A stretch of DNA of 64,000 nucleotides, from positions 5,332,001 to 5,396,000 of the forward strand of contig NZ_CP132942.1 in assembly GCF_040359615.1 (NCBI RefSeq), written 5' to 3'. This document shows, one piece after another, positions 34,716 through 44,380 of this stretch. Numbering within the stretch: position 1 is the stretch's first letter; the number at the start of each line of letters is the position of its first letter. The position numbers and the translations under genes were made by a program. The notes under the pieces were generated by a model, which saw only the letters and a list, made by a program, of their open reading frames with translations, was not told the origin of the DNA and ran no database searches. The stretch comes from Tunturibacter psychrotolerans (GTDB taxonomy: Bacteria; Acidobacteriota; Terriglobia; Terriglobales; Acidobacteriaceae).

Positions 34716-35395
34716 TGAATTGTCTTCGATCAATACTTGCTGCCGGACTGGTAAGTCTTGTTCTCTTCCCCGCCCCCGCACGCGGCCAGAATATTGGCAG
34801 TGCGACGGGGGTGCAGGGAAGCAAGAACATTCGAAGCCTGAAAGAGATTCGTGACGAGGGCGTGGTGAAGCAGCGTTGGGATGTGAGTTGCGGCGCCGCG
34901 GCATTGAGCACGCTGCTCACATACGACTTCAAAGACAACACGCCCGAGACTTCGATCGTGGTTTGGCTTCTGCATCGCGTGGACGCCGGTCGAGTGCGTG
35001 CACGCGGCGGATTTTCTCTGCTGGACTTGAAGCACTTTTCCGAGGCTCGCGGATACCACGCTGAGGCTTTCAGCGGCATGTCGATCGAGGATCTGGCACT
35101 GGAAAAGACTTCGGTGATAACGCCGATCAGAGTGAAAGGCTTCGACCACTTTGTGGTGGTGAAGGGGATCTACGCCGGGCATGTGATTTTGGGCGATCCA
35201 GGCTTCGGCAATATGACGATGCGGGTGGACCGGTTTCAGGCGTTGTGGAAGAACGGCATTGTGTTCGTTGTTCATCCACCGGACGACAGAATGATTGGGG
35301 AACGAAATCTACCGGCGGCAGCTGGACTCGTGCCGGATGAATCGCTGATCTCGCGCAAGATCGGGGTTACGGCTCCGAGCAACTATTTGTACTGA
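34715..35395 (+). CDS. Periplasmic C39-family peptidase, FapD-like
   Basis: Start placed at the ATG overlapping the previous stop (MNCLRSILAAGLVSLVLF); it opens a signal peptide, whereas the longer frame is an antisense-like extension. The 226-residue product has the papain-like C39 triad: Gln53/Cys59 in KQRWDVSCGAAAL, His145 in FDHFVVVKG and Asp161 in LGDPGFGN. C39 domains usually cut after double-Gly leader peptides inside ABC exporters, but a free periplasmic C39 next to a barrel and repeat proteins is the FapD arrangement, needed for Fap amyloid export. No ABC module is present. Confidence 0.85.
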   Translation: MNCLRSILAAGLVSLVLFPAPARGQNIGSATGVQGSKNIRSLKEIRDEGVVKQRWDVSCGAAALSTLLTYDFKDNTPETSIVVWLLHRVDAGRVRARGGFSLLDLKHFSEARGYHAEAFSGMSIEDLALEKTSVITPIRVKGFDHFVVVKGIYAGHVILGDPGFGNMTMRVDRFQALWKNGIVFVVHPPDDRMIGERNLPAAAGLVPDESLISRKIGVTAPSNYLY

Positions 35396-35410
35396 GGGAA
35401 AGGTGCGTCA

Positions 35411-36691
35411 ATGTTGCTGCGAAGATTTTTACCAGGCATTGTGTTGGTGGCGGTTGGCGCGGGACCGCTGCTGGCCCAGACAACACCCACTAAAGGACAA
35501 TCGCAGCCACAGGAGGTCGCCAAGGCCACGACCCCGGGGAAAGATCCAACTGAATTGAAGCTCCAGGAGGCGCTGCGAGAGCGCGATGCCATCATCCGCA
35601 ATCTGTTGGAGCGAATGAATGAGTTGGAGTGGCGCGTCAATGGTGGATATACCACTCCGGCCAGAGCGGATGAGCGTCCTACATTGCCGGCTGCTTCAAG
35701 CAGTCGCGTGATCAATTCGGTAGTTGCGACCTCAACCTACGACAACACGGAGCGGCAGGCGACGGAGGCACTTGACCAGGCTCTGATTGTGCGTGGGGGA
35801 TTGCTGCTACCTTCCGGGACGCTGGAGATCGATAATACGACCTCTTATTTCAGCGCCTCGTCGGACCATGTGACGGTCAATGGGTTTGCATTGCTGCCGG
35901 TGCTGGTGGTGGGCGACATCGCTTCAGAGCGTGTGCGGGAAGACTACCTGTTGCCAAATATGACGGCGAGACTGGGGCTGCCACATAAATTCCAACTTGA
36001 TTTCACTGTTCCCTACGGATATGAGCTCATTCGGACAGTGGATGCAAACAATATCCAAACGTCATCCAGCAGTTTTGGGTTGGGCGATATATCTGCGGGA
36101 CTCTCGAGGCAGCTGACGAGCGAACATGGAAAGATTCCTGACATGCTCGCGAATGTGCGCTTCAAATCGACGACGGGAAAAGATCCGTACAACCTGGAGA
36201 GCAGCCAGGTGGCGCTTGGGACTGGGTTCAATTCGATAACGGGAAATCTGACGGTGGCGAAGTCCAGCGATCCTGTGGTGTTCTTTGGCAATCTTTCGTA
36301 TACGGCTAATCTGAAAGGGGATCATACGGTTTCAGCAAACGATCCAACCAATCCTGCTGCGACTATGGTAGGGCACTTCAATCCGGGCGATGCGATTGGT
36401 TTCCAGCTTGGCTCTATTCTGGCGCTAAATCCAGAGGTGTCGATGACTGTGGGATGGGATCAGCGATTTACGCGTAGTACCTCGCTGAACGGAGTAGATA
36501 TTCCGGCGTCGTACTTAGTGGAGGGTTCGCTGCGACTGGGAACGAGCTATGTGTATGCTCCGGGCCGCACGATTGATCTGAGCTTTGGTGTGGGTCTGAC
36601 ACCGGACACGCCGAATCTGCAGTTTTCTGTGGGTGTGCCATTTCGATTGGGGCTGTGGGGGCAGAAACCAAGGAAGCTAGACGTGCATTAG
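35411..36691 (+). CDS. Outer-membrane beta-barrel with N-terminal coiled coil, FapF-like
   Basis: The 426-residue protein has a signal peptide (VLVAVGAGPLLAQ), then a linker and a heptad helix at about 47-77 (ELKLQEALRERDAIIRNLLERM), then about 300 residues of alternating beta-strand pattern ending RLGLWGQKPRKLDV. FapF, the amyloid export pore, is a trimer built exactly this way: a coiled-coil plug followed by a 12-stranded barrel. It starts 15 bases after the peptidase stop, so it belongs to the same unit. A general Transporter/phenol-degradation-type barrel is the alternative, but the plug helix and neighbours favour FapF. Confidence 0.8.
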   Translation: MLLRRFLPGIVLVAVGAGPLLAQTTPTKGQSQPQEVAKATTPGKDPTELKLQEALRERDAIIRNLLERMNELEWRVNGGYTTPARADERPTLPAASSSRVINSVVATSTYDNTERQATEALDQALIVRGGLLLPSGTLEIDNTTSYFSASSDHVTVNGFALLPVLVVGDIASERVREDYLLPNMTARLGLPHKFQLDFTVPYGYELIRTVDANNIQTSSSSFGLGDISAGLSRQLTSEHGKIPDMLANVRFKSTTGKDPYNLESSQVALGTGFNSITGNLTVAKSSDPVVFFGNLSYTANLKGDHTVSANDPTNPAATMVGHFNPGDAIGFQLGSILALNPEVSMTVGWDQRFTRSTSLNGVDIPASYLVEGSLRLGTSYVYAPGRTIDLSFGVGLTPDTPNLQFSVGVPFRLGLWGQKPRKLDVH

Positions 36692-36708
36692 GCCTGATGC
36701 GGGGAAGG

Positions 36709-37074
36709 TCATGCGCGATCTCCGGCAGAGAGGAAGAGAGACTGAAGGGTGGCGTCCTCGAGGAAGCTGATCTCAAGACGTATGGTCACGATCTGGCCAA
36801 GGTCAGCCGGGGTGGTGAGGTTCTTTCTGCAGGTGCAGAGGTGGGTAAAGCCGAGGTGTCCGGCACGGGTGAGCTCGAGGCCCGAGGCGATGATGGATGC
36901 GTAGAGGTCGATGACGGCGCGGAGTTGAATCTCGACGCGGAACTCCATGGTGGTGGGAGAGAGTGTTTTGCGGTTGAGGATCCAGCCTCCGCAGTCTGCA
37001 AAGGCTGAGGTGAGCGAGGGCAGGATACCTTGGCGCTCTTCGTAGCTGAAGCCCTGAATATCAAGCGATTGCAT
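36709..37074 (-). CDS. Conserved-looking small protein of unknown function
   Basis: A 121-residue frame convergent with the barrel gene. It has an amphipathic alternating pattern (ILPSLTSAFADCGGWILNRKTLSPTTMEFRVEIQLRAVIDLYASII) and no signal peptide or membrane segment. MEFRVEIQLRAVIDLYASIIASGLEL suggests a beta-alpha unit like an ACT-type or small-molecule binding domain, but this is only an impression. No clear Shine-Dalgarno is seen. I keep it because it has protein-like composition and no overlapping better frame. Confidence 0.5.
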   Translation of the reverse strand: MQSLDIQGFSYEERQGILPSLTSAFADCGGWILNRKTLSPTTMEFRVEIQLRAVIDLYASIIASGLELTRAGHLGFTHLCTCRKNLTTPADLGQIVTIRLEISFLEDATLQSLFLSAGDRA

Positions 37075-37304
37075 GGGATGTTTGAGCCTCTGCCGATCGA
37101 AGTGTGTTTGCCGATAGCGTGTTCATCGGAAGGGGAGGGGGGAAGCGTGAGCCTCAGACGGGGTACGGTGGTCATGTGGATATTCGGATTTGATGATGTT
37201 GAAAAGAGATGACTTGGGTTAGCGATTCGTGAATCTTCATGTTCCGTTGCTGTTTGTATTCCGTTGGCTCCGCAGGTGTAGGAGGATAGTGGAGCGAGGT
37301 CTTT

Positions 37305-37685
37305 ATGGTGCTTGGAGTGGGAACGGATCTGATGGAGACGAAACGGATCGAAGTGAGTATCGACCGGTTCGGAGAACGTTTTTTGGAGCGGGTCTTCACC
37401 ACGGGAGAGATCGCTTACTGCATGCGCAAGAAGAAGAATGCGGCTGAGAGCTTTGCGGCTCGGTTCGCTGCAAAAGAAGCCGGAGCAAAGGCACTGGGGA
37501 CGGGGATCAGCCGGGGAGTTACGTGGAAAGAACTTGAAGTTCGACGCGAGGCGAATGGCCGACCAACCCTGCATTTGAGTGGACGTGCGGCAGAGCTGGC
37601 GGGGGCAATGGGAGTGCGCAGGATGCAGCTAAGCCTGACCCATAGCCGAGAGTTGGCGATGGCGGTCGTGGTAGTGGAGGATTGA
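37305..37685 (+). CDS. acpS: Holo-[acyl-carrier-protein] synthase
   Basis: Transfers 4'-phosphopantetheine from CoA to the acyl carrier protein. The 126-residue length is normal. Signature residues are visible: GVGTDLMETKRI with metal ligand Asp8, FAARFAAKEAGAKALG with Glu58 and Lys62, and the C-terminal LSLTHSRELAMAVVV. The start has GAGCGAGG-like purines upstream. The gene appears monocistronic. Confidence 0.95.
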   Translation: MVLGVGTDLMETKRIEVSIDRFGERFLERVFTTGEIAYCMRKKKNAAESFAARFAAKEAGAKALGTGISRGVTWKELEVRREANGRPTLHLSGRAAELAGAMGVRRMQLSLTHSRELAMAVVVVED

Positions 37686-37906
37686 AACGCAATAGGTTGT
37701 GGAAGTTGAAACCAATCCAGCGATTCGCGCATCCATTCGGAATCGAGCACTTTAACGCGATGCGGTCCTCTTGAGTTTTCTCGATCAATGGGGTGCGAGG
37801 GTAATGTATTCTCCTAGTTACTGACACCCTGATCGCGCTAGAGGTGGGAGCGGCAGTGTAACGCCGTGTCGGTAGATTTTTGTAAAAACGATCTTTAAGG
37901 AGAGCT

Positions 37907-38992
37907 ATGCCCAGCCAGCAGGAGGTACGGTGGTCGCAGTTGAAGGTGGGCGTGATTGTACTGATTTCGACGATAGTGCTGGTGACGCTGTTGTTCCTGA
38001 TGACGAGCTCGTCGGGGCTGGGAATTTTCTCGCATAAGCTGACGGTTACGACGTTCTTCGCAAACTCGGCCGGGCTGAAGACAGGGGCAGCGGTGAACCT
38101 TGAGGGCGTGACGATCGGGACGGTGAAAGCGGTAACAATTGATAATGCGCCCGAGCACAAGCTGACTCCGGTGAAGGTTGTGATGAAGATGAACGAAAAG
38201 TTCGCCACCAACCTGAAGAAAGACTCGAAGGCTTCCCTGTCGACGGTGGGAGTGCTGGGCGATACGGTGGTGGATATCAACAGCCAGTTCGCCGTCGGGC
38301 CGCCATTGCAGGACGGAGATGTATTGAAGACGCTGGAGACGCCCAGTTTGACCGATGTGGTGAAGGCGAGCCAGGGGACGATAGAGAGCCTAAACGTGAT
38401 TCTGGCGAAGGCGAATGTCATCGTCGACAACATTCAGTCTGGGAAGGGCACCATTGGGCAGCTGATCAATAATCCTGATCTGATTAACAAGGTGAATAAT
38501 ACTGTCGATCAACTGCAGAAGCTTACGAAGAATTTGAATGCTGGGCAAGGGTCGGTCGGCAAGTTGTTGACTGACGACACGCTTTACAACAACCTAAATG
38601 CGACAGTTGCCAAGCTGGAGAATATTGCCGATGGCATCAATAGTGGCAAGGGGACCGCAGGTAAGCTCATCAAGGACGAGACCCTTTACACAAATCTGAA
38701 CTCAAGCTTGGCTCATGCAAACTCCTTGCTGGCTGACGCCGACGCGGGCAAGGGGGGGCTGGGTTTGATGTTGAAGGATCCTAAGTTTCGCCAGGATCTG
38801 AGCAACACCCTGGCTCAGGTGAATACGTTGGTGACTGGCGTCAATGATGGTCGTGGCACTCTCGGTAAGCTGGTGACCGACGACGCTGCTTACACGAACC
38901 TGAATAAGTTGCTCGAGGCGAGCACTGACCTGGTGAAGACGATTCGAAGCGATCCGAAGAAGTATTTGACGATTCATCTCAAGATCTTCTAG
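37907..38992 (+). CDS. MCE/MlaD-family lipid-transport protein
   Basis: Preceded by aaggagag. One N-terminal membrane helix (VGVIVLISTIVLVTLLFLM) anchors a periplasmic MCE domain (LTVTTFFANSAGLKTGAAVNLEGVTIGTVKAVTI) of the type that forms hexameric rings for lipid transfer across the envelope. The C-terminal part (about residues 165-350) is a helical needle with a four-fold repeat of about 45 residues: GKGTIGQLINNPDLINKVNN, GQGSVGKLLTDDTLYNNLNA, GKGTAGKLIKDETLYTNLNS and GRGTLGKLVTDDAAYTNLNK. No MlaE permease or MlaF ATPase is adjacent. Confidence 0.93.
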   Translation: MPSQQEVRWSQLKVGVIVLISTIVLVTLLFLMTSSSGLGIFSHKLTVTTFFANSAGLKTGAAVNLEGVTIGTVKAVTIDNAPEHKLTPVKVVMKMNEKFATNLKKDSKASLSTVGVLGDTVVDINSQFAVGPPLQDGDVLKTLETPSLTDVVKASQGTIESLNVILAKANVIVDNIQSGKGTIGQLINNPDLINKVNNTVDQLQKLTKNLNAGQGSVGKLLTDDTLYNNLNATVAKLENIADGINSGKGTAGKLIKDETLYTNLNSSLAHANSLLADADAGKGGLGLMLKDPKFRQDLSNTLAQVNTLVTGVNDGRGTLGKLVTDDAAYTNLNKLLEASTDLVKTIRSDPKKYLTIHLKIF

Positions 38993-39352
38993 AGAATATG
39001 CTGCGCGGATTGAAGGGTTCGGGCTTTGGCCTGAGCCCTTTTATTTGGTGGGACACCAACCCGCGATGCGCTGTCTTGTCTTCGCAGGATCAGCTTTTTG
39101 GGAAAGAGAGGTCGTAAGTGCGGGACACCTTCTCCTCCAGTTCTGAGGGGTATGGTTCCTACCGGGCTGGGGCTGAGACGGTAACCATGGCGTGGTGACT
39201 GGCCGCAAGAAGGATAGATCAGTCAGAATGAGCGCCATAAGTGGCACAAAGTCGCGACAGCTTCTACAATAAGCGAAGGAATCGTACCCTACAGAGTTGC
39301 TCGCGGCAAAAGGTGGACGGAAGACGTTCATTGGCGAGGATTAAGGAAGCGC
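38993..39352. other. Intergenic region, no gene recognised
   Basis: It begins with the terminator of the MCE gene at 39013. The remainder has only short frames on both strands with no recognisable features. It presumably holds the promoter of the lactonase-like lipoprotein gene that starts at 39353. Confidence 0.4.
39013..39046 (+). terminator. Rho-independent terminator after the MCE gene
   Basis: Stem aagggttcggg / cctgagccctt, with two wobble pairs, followed by a T-rich tract (ttttattt). Confidence 0.8.
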
Positions 39353-40621
39353 ATGAAGTTGAGCAGGATTGGCCGTGTATCAATGGCCTTGGTAGTGTCC
39401 GTAGCGATGGGTCTGGGCATGACGGCGTGCGGTGGTGGCACGATTGGGTTCATGTGGGTTCTTGGAACGCAGTACAACCAGATCGCAGGCTTCAAGATCG
39501 ATGACTTCACGGGAAACCTGACAGCGATTCCTCACTCGCCGTTCACCTCTGGCGGGGCGAACCCGGTGTCGATCGTGGTGAAGCCAGGCGGCCGCTTCAT
39601 TTATGTGGTCAACAGGGGCGGCGGGAACGGACCAGCCGCCGGTTTGCCATGCGGTACCGCTGGCAGCATCAGCGAGTTCAGCGTTGGCGGACAGGGTGTG
39701 CTGACCTTCCAGCAATGCTTCCAGAGCCAGGGGACCAACCCTGTGTGGGCGGCTCACGATACGACGGGGAACTTCCTGTATGTTTTGGACCAGCAGGCTC
39801 CACCACCGACCGCGACTCCGGCCAACCCCAATCCACCGGCTCCTCCGAATGGGGACATAACTGTATTCTCGATCGATCCAAATACAGGTCGGCTGACTCT
39901 GGTGTTGAACCAGCAGATCAAAGATCCGGTGACGGGTCTGCAGATTACATACTTCCCAGTTGGGGAGACGCCGACGATGTTGGCTGTAGCTGGCTCGTGC
40001 GTGCTTACGCTGAACGCAGCCGACCAGACGGTCTCACCCTACGCTGCAGGCACAGCGGGACAGTTGACGCTGACGACAACGCAGAAGTTCAACTCGGGAG
40101 CGGTTCGGCCGACGTCGATTATTACAGGCGGAAGCAACATCTATATCACCGATGCAGGCGCCCCGAACGCGAACAGCCCTGGACAAGTTCTTCCCTTTAC
40201 GGTCGGCGCCACCTCGTGTTCGTTGAACACGATCACGGGCGGAGCGGTTGGGAATATCTCTCCGGCGGCGAATCCGGTTTACTCGCTGGTTGATAGCAAG
40301 AATCGGTTTGTCTATGTTGCGAATCAGTCGACGACCAATACTACGAATCCAAACAGCTCGATTTCAGCATTCACTATTCAGACGACCGGGCAGCTGCAGG
40401 AGCTGAACGATCCCGGAAACAATCCGTACACCGTGGGCGCTGGGCCAGTTTGCATGGTGGAGGACCCGTCATTTCAGTACGTCTATACGTCAAATGGAGA
40501 TGGAACGGTGACTGGCAAGCAGATCTCTACGACAGGCACGCTCTCGGACCTACGTCGAGGATCTACCTTCACGGCGACCGGACAAGCGACGTGCCTCGCA
40601 GTAAGCGGAAACGTAGACTAG
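39353..40621 (+). CDS. Lactonase-like beta-propeller lipoprotein
   Basis: A 422-residue propeller of the 6-phosphogluconolactonase-like/YVTN type. N-terminal signal with lipobox GMTACGGG (Cys26), so it should be lipid-anchored. Blades show QIAGFKIDDFTGNLTAIPHSPFTSGGANPVSIVVKPGGRFIYVVN, FVYVANQSTTNTTNPNSSISAFTIQ and CMVEDPSFQYVYTSNGDGTVTGK. Four Cys pairs may form disulfides. The enzymatic role is doubtful because most acidobacterial members have lost any known activity. It is a tandem paralogue of the next gene and was probably duplicated. Confidence 0.85.
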   Translation: MKLSRIGRVSMALVVSVAMGLGMTACGGGTIGFMWVLGTQYNQIAGFKIDDFTGNLTAIPHSPFTSGGANPVSIVVKPGGRFIYVVNRGGGNGPAAGLPCGTAGSISEFSVGGQGVLTFQQCFQSQGTNPVWAAHDTTGNFLYVLDQQAPPPTATPANPNPPAPPNGDITVFSIDPNTGRLTLVLNQQIKDPVTGLQITYFPVGETPTMLAVAGSCVLTLNAADQTVSPYAAGTAGQLTLTTTQKFNSGAVRPTSIITGGSNIYITDAGAPNANSPGQVLPFTVGATSCSLNTITGGAVGNISPAANPVYSLVDSKNRFVYVANQSTTNTTNPNSSISAFTIQTTGQLQELNDPGNNPYTVGAGPVCMVEDPSFQYVYTSNGDGTVTGKQISTTGTLSDLRRGSTFTATGQATCLAVSGNVD

Positions 40622-40726
40622 CTGGCAGGACGGCAGCTGGAGAACCAGGGCAGGGTGTCGACATGAACCCTGAGTATCGGGACAGCAGGAACGGGCGGAA
40701 ACGATTTGCCCCGGAGTTAGGTAAGC

Positions 40727-42082
40727 ATGAAGTGGAATAAGATGGGCCGCGGGACAGTGGCCTCGATTTTGTCTTTTGCGTTAGTGAGCGTTACGGCATG
40801 CAGCCGTGATTACACGCTGGCGTATGTATACGTGACGACTGCAAAACCGTTGACGAGCTCTTCTCCGAACGGTGGGATCAATGCGTACGCTGTGGACTTC
40901 CAGATCGGCTCGTTGACACCACTGGCGGATTCACCGATACCGGCCGGCAGAAATCCCGTGACCCTTGTGGCTTCGCCGAATGGGTTGAATCTCTATGTCG
41001 TCAATCACGACGACTCGACGATCGGTGAGTATGCGATTGGGACCGATGGAAAGATTTACCTGCAGAACACCTACAACGTGACGGGCAGCAACGCTACCTC
41101 GATTGGAATGGATGCGGCGGGAGCATTTCTTTACGTCACATTCCAGTATCAGTTAGGTCCACAAGGACAGCAGCTTTACTCGACCGCGTCGCCTGGGCCC
41201 GGTGGGGTGACGATCTTCCCGATCAATAAGGACGGTTCGCTGGGAACGGCCGTTGCAAATACGACGATTGGGACGACGACCTCTCGGAATTACGTTCCGG
41301 TCGGCAATACTCCGTTTGGGATTGTGGTCAGCCGTCCTCGTTGTGAGCCATCGGCTTCTTACAATGCGGGCAATCCAACTTGCACGTTGACGGACGGTTC
41401 AGGCTCGGGCCTCCAGACCGTATTCGTGTACGTTATCGATCAAGAGACTCCGACGACACCGAAGGCTGCGTTGCTCGGGTTCTCCCAGAACATGTCGACT
41501 GGTGTGTTGACTCCTACGAACGGCACAACGATCACGACCGATGCTACGGGCAAGACAGTGGCGACTGGTTTTGGTGCGGGGACCACGCCGAGTGCCATTG
41601 CCGAAGATCCCTCATCCCGGTTCGTGTATGTCACGGATCAGGCTCAAAACGTGCTGTTTGGAAATACAACCAATGCGGATGGCTCGTTGACGCCGATGGT
41701 AAACAACCAGTTTCCGACAGGCATATTCCCAGTCGGAGTAACGGTCGATCCGCGGGGCAAGTTCCTGTATGTTGCGAACTTCTCGTCGGGCACAGTTGGC
41801 GCGTATACGATCGACCAAAACTCAGGGAATCCGACTGGGGCAATTGGATCTGCTTCGACGGCTACTGGGACAGGTCCCACGTGTGTGACGATCGAACCGG
41901 CTTTGGGCATTTATCTCTATACATCGAATAACCTGGAGGGCGACGTCTCGGCGATGCAACTGGCTCCTCAGAATGGAACATTGAAGCAGGTGCAGAATAC
42001 GCCGTTCCCTTCGGGCGCACTGCCTACCTGTGCGGTGGCTGTAGCGAATGGTTCTCATCCGACACAGATCATCGTTGAGTAG
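40727..42082 (+). CDS. Lactonase-like beta-propeller lipoprotein, paralogue
   Basis: A 451-residue paralogue of the preceding gene, 105 bases downstream. Lipobox SVTACSRD places the lipidated Cys at 25. Blades include GGINAYAVDFQIGSLTPLADSPIPAGRNPVTLVASPNGLNLYVVN, SAIAEDPSSRFVYVTDQAQNVLFG and GVTVDPRGKFLYVANFSSGTVGAYTID. A good terminator follows, so the pair is likely one transcription unit. Function unknown. Confidence 0.85.
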   Translation: MKWNKMGRGTVASILSFALVSVTACSRDYTLAYVYVTTAKPLTSSSPNGGINAYAVDFQIGSLTPLADSPIPAGRNPVTLVASPNGLNLYVVNHDDSTIGEYAIGTDGKIYLQNTYNVTGSNATSIGMDAAGAFLYVTFQYQLGPQGQQLYSTASPGPGGVTIFPINKDGSLGTAVANTTIGTTTSRNYVPVGNTPFGIVVSRPRCEPSASYNAGNPTCTLTDGSGSGLQTVFVYVIDQETPTTPKAALLGFSQNMSTGVLTPTNGTTITTDATGKTVATGFGAGTTPSAIAEDPSSRFVYVTDQAQNVLFGNTTNADGSLTPMVNNQFPTGIFPVGVTVDPRGKFLYVANFSSGTVGAYTIDQNSGNPTGAIGSASTATGTGPTCVTIEPALGIYLYTSNNLEGDVSAMQLAPQNGTLKQVQNTPFPSGALPTCAVAVANGSHPTQIIVE

Positions 42083-42101
42083 TGCTAGTTTGTTCTACGC
42101 G

Positions 42102-42127
42102 AAAGCCCCGCGAACGCGGGGCTTTTT
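42102..42127 (+). terminator. Rho-independent terminator after the propeller pair
   Basis: Stem agccccgc / gcggggct with loop gaac and five following T residues. Confidence 0.92.
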
Positions 42128-42218
42128 GCTGCGCAATTCTCGGAATGAACCTATTCGTGGACCGAACAACCGGCAATGCTGAAGGAATCTGTGTCAATCC
42201 CTGTCGCGGAAATCTTGC

Positions 42219-43439
42219 TTAGGAAGAAGACAAAAGGGTGCGGTCTTTGCGTGAGAATCGGCTAAGGATCGCCCGGCGAGCGGGAACTTCGACAAAGTGG
42301 AAGGTAACCAGAGCAAGCAGGATGAGAATTCCGTAAGAGAGCCATGGGTCAAAAGCGAGCAGATGCAGACGCTCCGGAACATGATAGGTGTGAATCAATT
42401 GGAAGACATTGAAGTGAAGGAGGTAGAGGCAATAACTGCTTTCGCCTATCAGCAAAAGTGGACGCCATGAGAAGACGGCCGAGATCGCATGAGGACCACT
42501 GAGGCCGAGCATCAGTGCGGCGAAGATCGGGGTCATGAGACCGCCGTGCATCAGGAGGTACGGCGTGCGAAGAACGAGGGTGTAGAAGAAGATTCCGACG
42601 AGCGCCAGGCTGATGAAGGATAGTGCCAGGCGTCGACGTGGGGTGATAGTCAGGGCGTGTTGGAGTTTGCCGAGCGTGACGCCAATGAGGAAGGTGCAGA
42701 CGTAGGGGAGTGGGGTGTACTTGAGGAATCGGATGAGTTGGGTGGAACTGTAACGGTCAACTGGGCCAACGATGTGATCGGGGTTGAGCAAGAGGTAGAG
42801 CGAGTGGGGGATCAAGCCAATGATCCAGAGCGCTAGAAGGAGAAGGATCAATCGCGCCGGCTTCTTGGGCCACGGAAGGCGAATGAGCCAGGGGAAGGCT
42901 GCGTAGAGCACTACTTCGCTCGAAAGGGTCCAGGCAACGGTGTTCCAGAAGGTGGCGACGGAGGGGCTCCAGCCCTGGAGGACGAGAGGAGTGAGGATCA
43001 TTCCCTGCCAGAACTCGTAGTGGGAGCGGGCGTGCCACTCGTCCTGCACCATGCGGAAGGAGATGAGGAGAACGAGCAGATAGACGGGGTAGAGGCGGGA
43101 GAAGCGGGCCAGCCAGAACTCGCGCTTGACCAGAGTCTTCGCGCGATCGGCGTAGTTGTAGGTGAGCACGTAGCCAGAGATGAGGAAGAAGACGCCGACG
43201 AAGACGTAGCCGTTGTTGATGATCGGGTAGAGGAGACCGAGGTGCGGCGGCGTGAAGTGAAAGAGAATGATGAAGATGGCGAGTAGGGTGCGGATGCCTG
43301 TGAGAGCCGGCAAAGGTGGTTTGCGAGCGGTGACGGTCGCATGTGGGGGGGCAGTACTCTGCGGTTGCTCGATCTCTGGTTCCAGAAGGATTGGGTTCAC
43401 ACGTTGATCCTGCTTGAGTAGGATGCCGCTGGGGTTCAA
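42219..43439 (-). CDS. Acyltransferase-3 family membrane protein (OafA-like)
   Basis: A 406-residue integral membrane acyltransferase with about ten helices. The family start is clear: LPALTGIRTLLAIFIILFHF with the conserved Arg and His, then GYVFVGVFFLISGYVLTYNYADR and FWLARFSRLYPVYLLVLL. Members move acetyl or other acyl groups onto sugars of exopolysaccharide, lipopolysaccharide or glycolipid. The frame opens at a TTG (43439); a GTG at about 43400 (VNPILLEPEIEQ) has better upstream purines and may be the true start. No glycosyltransferase is adjacent. Confidence 0.9.
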   Translation of the reverse strand: MNPSGILLKQDQRVNPILLEPEIEQPQSTAPPHATVTARKPPLPALTGIRTLLAIFIILFHFTPPHLGLLYPIINNGYVFVGVFFLISGYVLTYNYADRAKTLVKREFWLARFSRLYPVYLLVLLISFRMVQDEWHARSHYEFWQGMILTPLVLQGWSPSVATFWNTVAWTLSSEVVLYAAFPWLIRLPWPKKPARLILLLLALWIIGLIPHSLYLLLNPDHIVGPVDRYSSTQLIRFLKYTPLPYVCTFLIGVTLGKLQHALTITPRRRLALSFISLALVGIFFYTLVLRTPYLLMHGGLMTPIFAALMLGLSGPHAISAVFSWRPLLLIGESSYCLYLLHFNVFQLIHTYHVPERLHLLAFDPWLSYGILILLALVTFHFVEVPARRAILSRFSRKDRTLLSSS

Positions 43440-43591
43440 CTTTATCTAACGCCGCTTACTAGGATTTGACGTGGGCACGGGCGATTTAGATGACAAATTC
43501 GACGTCAGGCGAACAGGAGGCGGCAACGGCAAAGCAGATCCTGCTGCGATTGAGGAGTTGGAGGAACTTTGCTTGAGGGAGGTCATCCGAC

Positions 43592-44296
43592 TCAGGCTGT
43601 AACTAGAGAGCCGATCTTCTCGCCGCTGACGACGCGTACGATGTTGCCGGGTTCGCGCATGCTGAAGACCATCATGGGCATGTTGTTGTCACGGCAGAGG
43701 GATACTGCAGTGGTGTCCATGACACGGAGGTTCAGGCGAAGCATCTCGCTGTACGTGATCTGATCGAATTTTGTGGCTTTGTCGTCGACCTTCGGGTCGG
43801 CGGTGTAGATGCCGTCGACGGAGGTGGCCTTGAGGAGGATGTCGGCTTTGATCTCCATAGCGCGGAGGCTGGCGGCGGTATCGGTGGAGAAGAACGGGTT
43901 GCCGGTGCCGGCTGCAAAGATGACGATGCGGTTCTTCTCGAGGTGGCGCATGGCGCGGCGCCGGATGTAGGGCTCGGCGACCTCGTGCATCTCGATGGCG
44001 GACATAACGCGGCAGAAGAGGCCTAGCTTCTCGATGGCGTCCTGGAGGGCGATGGCGTTGATGACGGTGGAGAGCATGCCCATGTGGTCGGCGGCGACAC
44101 GGTCCATGTCGATGGCCTGCTGGGCGACGCCACGGAAGAAGTTGCCTCCACCAACGACGATGCCGATCTCGCAGCCAAGGGCGTGAACTGCGGCGATTTC
44201 GGCGGCGATTTTGTGGATGAAGACGGCGTCAATGCCAAAACCTTTACCTGCGGCCAGAGCTTCGCCTGAGATCTTGAGAAGGACTCTTTTGTACAT
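43592..44296 (-). CDS. pyrH: UMP kinase
   Basis: Phosphorylates UMP to UDP. Start placed at ATG 44296 because [17 protein letters not shown] is the conserved N-terminus; the open frame continuing to 45277 overlaps unrelated genes and is a shadow. The amino-acid-kinase fold is complete: [80 protein letters not shown] and [26 protein letters not shown] end. Length (234 residues) is typical. In most bacteria it follows tsf; here tsf is about 5 kb away. Confidence 0.95.
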   Translation of the reverse strand: MYKRVLLKISGEALAAGKGFGIDAVFIHKIAAEIAAVHALGCEIGIVVGGGNFFRGVAQQAIDMDRVAADHMGMLSTVINAIALQDAIEKLGLFCRVMSAIEMHEVAEPYIRRRAMRHLEKNRIVIFAAGTGNPFFSTDTAASLRAMEIKADILLKATSVDGIYTADPKVDDKATKFDQITYSEMLRLNLRVMDTTAVSLCRDNNMPMMVFSMREPGNIVRVVSGEKIGSLVTA

Positions 44297-44380
44297 GTCA
44301 GAACTAAGTATCGCATGGTGCAGGGTCGAGATTATTGGGCGATTAAATTCGTGGTCATAGACGGCTCGATTCAGAATTTG

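Noticed and set aside
36786..37574. 262-residue minus-strand frame over acpS
   Set aside because: It is antisense to acpS, which has its full set of motifs, and lacks protein-like composition.
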